Below are positions 3,880 through 7,955 of a stretch of 7,955 nucleotides of DNA, piece after piece. The position numbers and the translations under genes were made by a program. The stretch spans positions 1-7,955 of the forward strand of contig JAAZNH010000218.1 of NCBI GenBank assembly GCA_012798365.1, written 5' to 3'. The notes under the pieces were generated by a model that saw only the letters and a list, made by a program, of their open reading frames with translations, had not been told where the DNA came from and searched no databases. How positions within the stretch are numbered: the stretch's first letter is position 1; each line of letters begins with the position of its first letter. This DNA comes from Methanomicrobiales archaeon. GTDB lineage: Archaea; Halobacteriota; Methanomicrobia; Methanomicrobiales; Methanospirillaceae.

Positions 3880-6537
3880 TCACTCTTTGAGACGCCGGAG
3901 GAAATGGCCCTGCGTGAGGCTGCCGATCGCGATCTCCTCGATCTCGCCCATGAGGGATTTGGGCAGGGCATTGCGGTACGTGACTGCGGTGCCGGTCTGG
4001 CTCTGGGCAGCAGCTTTCCGGTAGTCCCGGCACATTGCCCTGACATAGCGGGCCGGCCTGCACCGGGCATCGATGATGATCTCGCTGACGCCGACAGCAC
4101 TGAGTGCCGGGAGATGCCCAATAAGGCAGAGTTCCTGTGCTGAACGGATCCGGGTCCGGCAGCCGTTTTCTGCATGCAGGGAAAAGATCTGGCCGTTTTC
4201 ATCACGGATCCCGAAAAACCTGCGTGAACCGTCAATCATCCGGGCCTCCTGTGCGCAGGTGCTGCCGGTTCGTTTCGTACAGTCTGCAGTCACCATCACG
4301 TCGCCGGCTCCCTGCACCACCACCGCATATTCTGCAGTACTCCCGCGGGATGCAAGCATTGCACCTAGCAGGGAAATCTCATCCCGCGAAAGTTCCGGGG
4401 AGAGTGTCACAAGGGAAAATGACGGGCCTGATGCTGTGACTGATGCATGGTTGAAGATATTGAGGCCCAAAAAGCCGAAGAGCGGTGCATCCCTACACAC
4501 TTCCTTCACAGCCTGTGCAGCACTGAAGGTATCGATCATGCAGCCGGCAAGGCCGCTGCTGGCAAGAGCGGGAAGTGCGGTAAGGGCCGTGGCAAGATAC
4601 CTGTCATGCGTAATCTTCGGGAGTTTCCAGACAAGCGGGATGCCACACCCCTGGCAGATTGCCAGCGCTTCCCCAAGAACCGGCCCGGGGGTAAGGAACG
4701 TCTCCTCACCACCACAGGCTTTTGGCTTTACCGCAAGGTCCGGTTCAAAATAGATCCGGTCAGCGCCGCAGGCAGCGGCTTCCTGTACTGCCGCCATGGT
4801 ATCCACGCAGATGCCAATCCGCAGGGCGCGGGAACCCGCTGCACCCTGTGCCCCGTTGTTCCGGCCGGCATACCGGACTGCCTCATCCTGCCACCGGTGC
4901 TGGATCCGGCGCACCTCGTCAATGGGCGGGCGGTAGGAAGCGATGAGCCGGTCTTCAGCAAGCGCAAAGAATTCGCGCCGGATACGGTTGATCTCCGCAA
5001 TCGGCGCAAACCGGTCCCCATCATAATCCAGGGTCAGGTCCCGCACCATAAAGGGGGTTCCCCCGGTCTTCTCCAGCTGGTGGGCGATCATTTCGGCAGA
5101 AAGGGGTTTTGACTCTGCGGGCTGGAGCACGAGATCCGTATCGAAGGGGACTTCAACAGCAACACCATCCGGTCGGGCAATGGACCCGCAGATGCTGATC
5201 GTGCCGTCAGCCCGGGATACCGATACGTTCAGGTCCACGGGGAGGGACCGCAGCAGGTCCGGCGCAGGTTTTGCAAGCATCTGCCGCACGCGGGCATCCA
5301 GTTTCCGGGACGAGGTGAGGTACACCAACGATCCTGCGGCAACCGGGCGGGGAACGCGGATGAGCGTCTCCCCGCGGCGCTGTTCCGGCACGGTGTTGAG
5401 GGCAAACCCGGTCTCGCCCGGCTGGTCCGGGTGCATAATAACAAGCCCGTCCCCGGGTTCAGGTACTACCGGGCTGTCCAGCCGGATCACTGCCCGGGAC
5501 TGTGCCCGGTCAAAGCGGAGGACCCTGCCGATGCAGAGCCCCCGGTTATCCGGAGCTTCCCGGCCCATCAGCGCGTCGTGCCGGTCATGGAAGAGATACC
5601 CGCGGGTAAATCCCCGGTTGAACGCCAGCAGGAGATCGCGTTCTGCATCCGCTGACGGCTCCCAGGATCCGGCCAGGATGGCATCGATAGCCCTGCGGTA
5701 AGTGGAGACGACAATGGCCACATATTCCGGCGATTTCATCCGCCCCTCGATCTTCAGCGAGGCAACCGGTAGCTGCAACAGGTCCGGCAGGTCCCGGTAG
5801 GTGCAGAGATCTTTAGGTGAGAGGAGGTACCGGTCCCGCCCCGGAACTTCGCGCATTCCCGCAGGCCTGCCATAATCATCCACGGTGCCGGATACAAGCG
5901 TCCAGGGCTTCCGGCAGGGCTGGGCGCACATGCCCCGGTTGCCGCTCCGGCCGCCAAGTACTGAGGAGAGGAGGCACTGGCCGGAGTAGCCATAACACAG
6001 GGCCCCGTGGATGAAGATTTCAAGGCCGATTCCCGATTCGCGGGTTGCATCGGCGATGGCAGCTACTTCTTCGTGCGCCAGTTCGCGGGCAAGCACAACC
6101 CGGGAGAACCCGTGCTCCGCGGCCCACTGTACGCCGGCAGCGTTGTGGATCGTCATCTGCGTTGACGCATGGAGAACAAGGCCCGGCACCATCTCGCGGG
6201 CAAGCATTGCAAGGCCAATGTCCTGCACAAGCACTGCATCCACACCGGTTGCATAGAGCCAGATCAGGTACTCAAGGACACCGGAAAGTTCGCGGTCATG
6301 GATGAGCGTGTTGACTGTGACATAGACCTTCACACCATGGATATGGGCGTAGCGTACCGCCTCTTCAATCTCCCCATCGGAAAAATTGGCTGCGTATTTC
6401 CGGGCACCGAACCGCTTGCCGCTTAAGTATACAGCATCCGCTCCGGCAGCAACCGCTGCACGGAATGCCTCGGGGGATCCCGCCGGCGCAAGAAGTTCCG
6501 GAGCCGGGCGGGCTGGTTTTCTGGATGGTGCTGGCAT
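3880..6537 (-). CDS. U32 peptidase-family protein with DUF3656 region and a second U32-like half
   Basis: The protein has 885 residues. Residues 13-300 are the U32 domain: ELLAPAGSPEAFRAAVAAGA (14-33), YLSGKRFGAR (37-46), and the signature EIFIHGALCYGYSGQC (173-188) with GRSGNRGMCAQPCR (196-209), then LLSPKDLC (238-245) and LKIEGRMKSPEYVA (261-274). Cys181, 188, 204, 208 and 245 are candidate Fe-S ligands. Residues about 390-540 fit DUF3656. Residues 571-810 look like a second, diverged U32 barrel: CVDTMAAVQEAAACGADRIY (577-596), FLGLNIFNHAS (689-699), VTLSPELSRDE (710-720), and Cys753, 761, 793 and 804. Characterised U32 proteins (RlhA, TrhP, UbiU/V) are Fe-S-linked hydroxylation factors for rRNA, tRNA or ubiquinone rather than proven proteases; the domain order here is closest to RlhA, so a role in RNA modification is inferred. 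The start at 6537 fits the conserved N-terminus; a longer frame to 6666 would overlap the upstream gene. It has no clear Shine-Dalgarno and starts 5 bases after that gene's stop, suggesting coupled translation. Confidence 0.9.
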   Translation of the reverse strand: MPAPSRKPARPAPELLAPAGSPEAFRAAVAAGADAVYLSGKRFGARKYAANFSDGEIEEAVRYAHIHGVKVYVTVNTLIHDRELSGVLEYLIWLYATGVDAVLVQDIGLAMLAREMVPGLVLHASTQMTIHNAAGVQWAAEHGFSRVVLARELAHEEVAAIADATRESGIGLEIFIHGALCYGYSGQCLLSSVLGGRSGNRGMCAQPCRKPWTLVSGTVDDYGRPAGMREVPGRDRYLLSPKDLCTYRDLPDLLQLPVASLKIEGRMKSPEYVAIVVSTYRRAIDAILAGSWEPSADAERDLLLAFNRGFTRGYLFHDRHDALMGREAPDNRGLCIGRVLRFDRAQSRAVIRLDSPVVPEPGDGLVIMHPDQPGETGFALNTVPEQRRGETLIRVPRPVAAGSLVYLTSSRKLDARVRQMLAKPAPDLLRSLPVDLNVSVSRADGTISICGSIARPDGVAVEVPFDTDLVLQPAESKPLSAEMIAHQLEKTGGTPFMVRDLTLDYDGDRFAPIAEINRIRREFFALAEDRLIASYRPPIDEVRRIQHRWQDEAVRYAGRNNGAQGAAGSRALRIGICVDTMAAVQEAAACGADRIYFEPDLAVKPKACGGEETFLTPGPVLGEALAICQGCGIPLVWKLPKITHDRYLATALTALPALASSGLAGCMIDTFSAAQAVKEVCRDAPLFGFLGLNIFNHASVTASGPSFSLVTLSPELSRDEISLLGAMLASRGSTAEYAVVVQGAGDVMVTADCTKRTGSTCAQEARMIDGSRRFFGIRDENGQIFSLHAENGCRTRIRSAQELCLIGHLPALSAVGVSEIIIDARCRPARYVRAMCRDYRKAAAQSQTGTAVTYRNALPKSLMGEIEEIAIGSLTQGHFLRRLKE

Positions 6538-6542
6538 GGCGA

Positions 6543-7088
6543 TCAGGCAGGTTGCGGTATGATGCCAAGGATATAGGGCGCAGCGATGATAAGGGCAGCG
6601 GTGATGAGACAGTAGCCGGCCATGGTATAGAGGATCGATTGCTTCCGGTCCCAGCCGCAGACCCATGCAATGGGCGGGCAGATATAGAACCCGAGGGTCA
6701 GGACAACCACGACCAGCCCGTAGATCCCGTACTTTGACAGGATTATGGATGCATCGGCCCGTTTCTTCGATCTCTCGAGAAATTTCCGGACGCGTTCCGA
6801 GTGGTCACTGACCGAGTCGAAGATATCAAACAGGGCGATGATGACGCCAAGCGCGACGCAGGTGAGGACAAAGAAGACAAAGAGCGGCGGCAGGCCAAGA
6901 CCCACGCCCACCGGGGCAGCCCCGTACTCGATGACAAAGGTTGTGCCGATCAGGCCGAGGGTTGCTATCGTGTCGATGGCAAAGAGGAGCGCAACGGCTA
7001 ACGGGATGACAAGGATGAGCATGATGCCCTTGGAGATTGCACCGGTGAGCCGCGCAAGGAAACTGGTGATGAGGGATGCGGAGATCAT
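6543..7088 (-). CDS. Small multidrug export family membrane protein (COG2426-like)
   Basis: This 181-residue integral membrane protein has hydrophobic segments at about residues 20-50, 65-90, 117-140 and 150-178. Between them lies a charged cytoplasmic-looking loop, DSVSDHSERVRKFLERSKKR (91-110). The pattern IEYGAAPVGVGLGLPPL (53-69), then a charged loop, then SKYGIYGLVVVVLTLGFYIC (118-137) and WDRKQSILYT (145-154) matches the family called small multidrug export protein (PF06695), where the first motif is usually E-x-R-G-A-x-P-x-G. The name is inherited and transport activity is poorly documented, so the substrate is unknown. The second residue block lacks the usual Arg of that motif. The start ATG at 7088 has no strong Shine-Dalgarno, and a TATA-like TTTAAG 28 bases upstream would make the leader very short. 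It is first in a unit with the U32 gene, 5 bases downstream. Confidence 0.75.
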   Translation of the reverse strand: MISASLITSFLARLTGAISKGIMLILVIPLAVALLFAIDTIATLGLIGTTFVIEYGAAPVGVGLGLPPLFVFFVLTCVALGVIIALFDIFDSVSDHSERVRKFLERSKKRADASIILSKYGIYGLVVVVLTLGFYICPPIAWVCGWDRKQSILYTMAGYCLITAALIIAAPYILGIIPQPA

Positions 7089-7116
7089 CTGCTGAACAGT
7101 TTTTTTGCCGGGTTGC

Positions 7117-7122
7117 CTTAAA
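7117..7122 (-). promoter_or_regulatory. TATA-like box for the membrane protein/U32 unit
   Basis: Read on the minus strand, CGAAACGGGTTTAAG (7128-7116) contains a BRE-like purine stretch and TTTAAG 28 bases before the ATG at 7088, so transcription would start only a few bases ahead of the gene. The box lies inside a 6-bp inverted repeat, CGGGTT (7109-7114) and AACCCG (7121-7126). Confidence 0.38.
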
Positions 7123-7130
7123 CCCGTTTC

Positions 7131-7140
7131 GATTGCAATC
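7131..7140. repeat. 10-bp perfect palindrome between two divergent promoters
   Basis: GATTGCAATC is its own reverse complement. It lies between the TATA-like boxes of the divergent membrane-protein and dehydroquinate dehydratase genes, 9 bases from one and about 20 from the other, so a bound protein could affect both. A 10-base palindrome can arise by chance, so the functional reading is tentative. Confidence 0.4.
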
Positions 7141-7159
7141 CCGTATCCGGTTGCAGGCG

Positions 7160-7168
7160 TATCTTTTT
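7160..7168 (+). promoter_or_regulatory. TATA-like box for the dehydroquinate dehydratase gene
   Basis: TATCTTTTT at 7160-7168 is centred about 26 bases before the ATG at 7190. There is no Shine-Dalgarno site before that ATG or the one at 7196. Together these point to a leaderless transcript. Confidence 0.42.
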
Positions 7169-7189
7169 GTACCGTCCCGCCCTACGCAG

Positions 7190-7828
7190 ATGTACATGAA
7201 GATTGTCGCTGCTCTCACGGATCCCTCGCATGCCGCCAGGGCAAAGAAGCAGGGGGCCGACATGATCGAGCTCCGCGTTGACCTGTACGAAGGCGATCTT
7301 GAGAAGATTGTCAAAAAAGCCACCGCGGCAGCCGGTCTTCCTGCCATCATCACGCTGCGCTCTGCGCAGGAGGGCGGGCAGTTCTTTGGCAATGCGGATG
7401 CCTGGATCGAAAAAGTCCGCACGCTCATCCCGTACGCGGACTACGTGGATATCGAACGCCCCTTTGCCTGCCATGCGCCGGAAGTGAAGGCCGCAGGAAA
7501 GAAGGTCATCGCCTCCCACCACTCGGCCCAGATGGTCCCGCTCTATATTCTCTTCGTGATGGAACGCGAGCTCCGGATGTACGGCGATGTGCCCAAGCTC
7601 GTTGTGGCGCCCAACGGCGACGAGGACGTGCTCGAGCTCCTCTCCTTCACGCAGGCTGCCCACAAGCCGATCTGCACCGGTGTAATGGGCGACAAATTCC
7701 GGCACGCCCGGGCCATGCTCCCGCTCTTTGGTTCGGAGTTCGTGTACTGCCACACGGGAACGCCGACTGCGGCAGGGCAGTACTCGGTTGAAGAGTTTGT
7801 GCAGCTGAAGAAGATTTTGGGCGTGTAA
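7190..7828 (+). CDS. aroD: 3-dehydroquinate dehydratase, type I (EC 4.2.1.10)
   Basis: This cytoplasmic enzyme dehydrates 3-dehydroquinate to 3-dehydroshikimate in the shikimate pathway to aromatic amino acids, using a Schiff-base lysine. With 212 residues it has the short archaeal length. Visible type I features are ADMIELRVDLYEGD (residues 23-36, with Glu27 and Arg29), PAIITLR (51-57), YVDIERP (85-91, with Glu89), KKVIASHHSAQMVP (104-117, with the catalytic His at 110 or 111), DVPKLVVAPNGDED (133-146, with Lys136 as the expected Schiff-base residue), and VMGDKFRHAR (165-174) with LFGSEFVYC (179-187). The closing substrate loop reads TAAGQ (193-197) where A-P-G-Q is usual, a minor change. 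A second ATG at 7196 gives MKIVAALTDP and is an equally plausible start. A longer frame to 7076 would overlap the divergent gene and is unlikely. No other shikimate gene is visible in the window. Confidence 0.95.
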   Translation: MYMKIVAALTDPSHAARAKKQGADMIELRVDLYEGDLEKIVKKATAAAGLPAIITLRSAQEGGQFFGNADAWIEKVRTLIPYADYVDIERPFACHAPEVKAAGKKVIASHHSAQMVPLYILFVMERELRMYGDVPKLVVAPNGDEDVLELLSFTQAAHKPICTGVMGDKFRHARAMLPLFGSEFVYCHTGTPTAAGQYSVEEFVQLKKILGV

Positions 7829-7836
7829 TTTTTTTT
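7829..7836 (+). terminator. T8 tract directly after the dehydroquinate dehydratase stop
   Basis: Eight T residues follow the TAA stop at once, and a second T5 run lies at 7853-7857. T-rich tracts without a stem are typical archaeal transcription terminators. Confidence 0.6.
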
Positions 7837-7955
7837 GTGATCGATATCCTCTTTTTATGATCCAATTACGGTAACCACACCCCCCACTATCCCGACCTCT
7901 CGTGGACCGCCGCCCTGCCCCAGCCCTCACCCCCCGCATTACCGGCCGTTCCGCC
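7837..7955. other. C-rich tail, no supported gene
   Basis: From about 7877 the plus strand is strongly C-rich and G-poor, with several runs of four to six C. A plus-strand GTG at 7902 opens a frame that stays open to the edge (18 codons, Pro/Arg-rich), and on the minus strand a frame entering from the right ends in a TAG near 7887. Neither shows a recognisable motif, so I call no gene. Confidence 0.35.

Noticed and set aside
3701..4063. A 120-codon minus-strand ORF past the U32 stop
   Set aside because: Its first half is another frame of the U32 gene and the rest shows no recognisable motif or start signal.
6538..6666. A 43-codon N-terminal extension of the U32 protein
   Set aside because: It overlaps the membrane-protein gene in another frame, lacks family similarity, and the conserved U32 start motif begins right after the Met at 6537.
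7076..7189. A longer start for 3-dehydroquinate dehydratase
   Set aside because: It would overlap the divergent gene and run through the promoter; the family's first strand begins at MKIVAAL.
7118..7939. A 273-codon open frame antisense to aroD
   Set aside because: It mirrors the real gene's codon pattern and shows no domain; its ends reach into spacer DNA on both sides.

Overview
The window looks like chromosomal DNA from a methanogenic archaeon, most likely of the Methanomicrobiales (Methanoregula-like). This is an inference from several traits: a short archaeal triosephosphate isomerase (222 residues), an archaeal-length type I 3-dehydroquinate dehydratase, an XRE-CBS regulator of a kind common in methanogens, moderately high GC, TATA-like boxes about 25 bases before starts, and several starts without a Shine-Dalgarno site beside others with a good one. 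I see no rRNA, tRNA, CRISPR array, insertion sequence or phage gene.

Layout. (1) Positions 1-1562, minus strand: a two-gene unit made of a free-standing RLAN-domain protein followed, with an ATGA overlap, by a RimK-like ATP-grasp ligase that runs off the left edge. In bacteria these two modules are usually one polypeptide. (2) 1563-1928: a gap without a confident gene. It holds a perfect 8-bp inverted repeat, a possible small hydrophobic ORF, and what looks like a frameshifted four-cysteine mini-protein. (3) 1929-2483, plus: XRE helix-turn-helix regulator with two CBS domains. (4) 2549-2717, plus: a good archaeal promoter, a short inverted repeat at the expected transcription start, and a 33-residue single-pass membrane protein that I do not recognise. 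(5) 2786-3481, minus: triosephosphate isomerase, ending directly in a GC hairpin followed by T5. (6) 3482-3879: a gap with a perfect 10-bp inverted repeat. (7) 3880-7088, minus: a two-gene unit of a small multidrug-export-type membrane protein followed after 5 bases by an 885-residue U32 peptidase-family protein with two U32-like halves. (8) 7190-7828, plus: type I 3-dehydroquinate dehydratase, divergent from the membrane protein gene. A palindrome lies between the two promoters and a T8 tract follows the gene. (9) 7837-7955: a C-rich tail without a clear gene.

The window mixes housekeeping genes (glycolysis/gluconeogenesis, shikimate pathway, probable RNA modification by a U32 protein) with one less ordinary module, the split RLAN/ATP-grasp pair. 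That pair and the control-like sequences beside it are the best candidates for an undescribed system. The evidence is suggestive only, because the ATP-grasp gene and whatever lies left of it are cut off.
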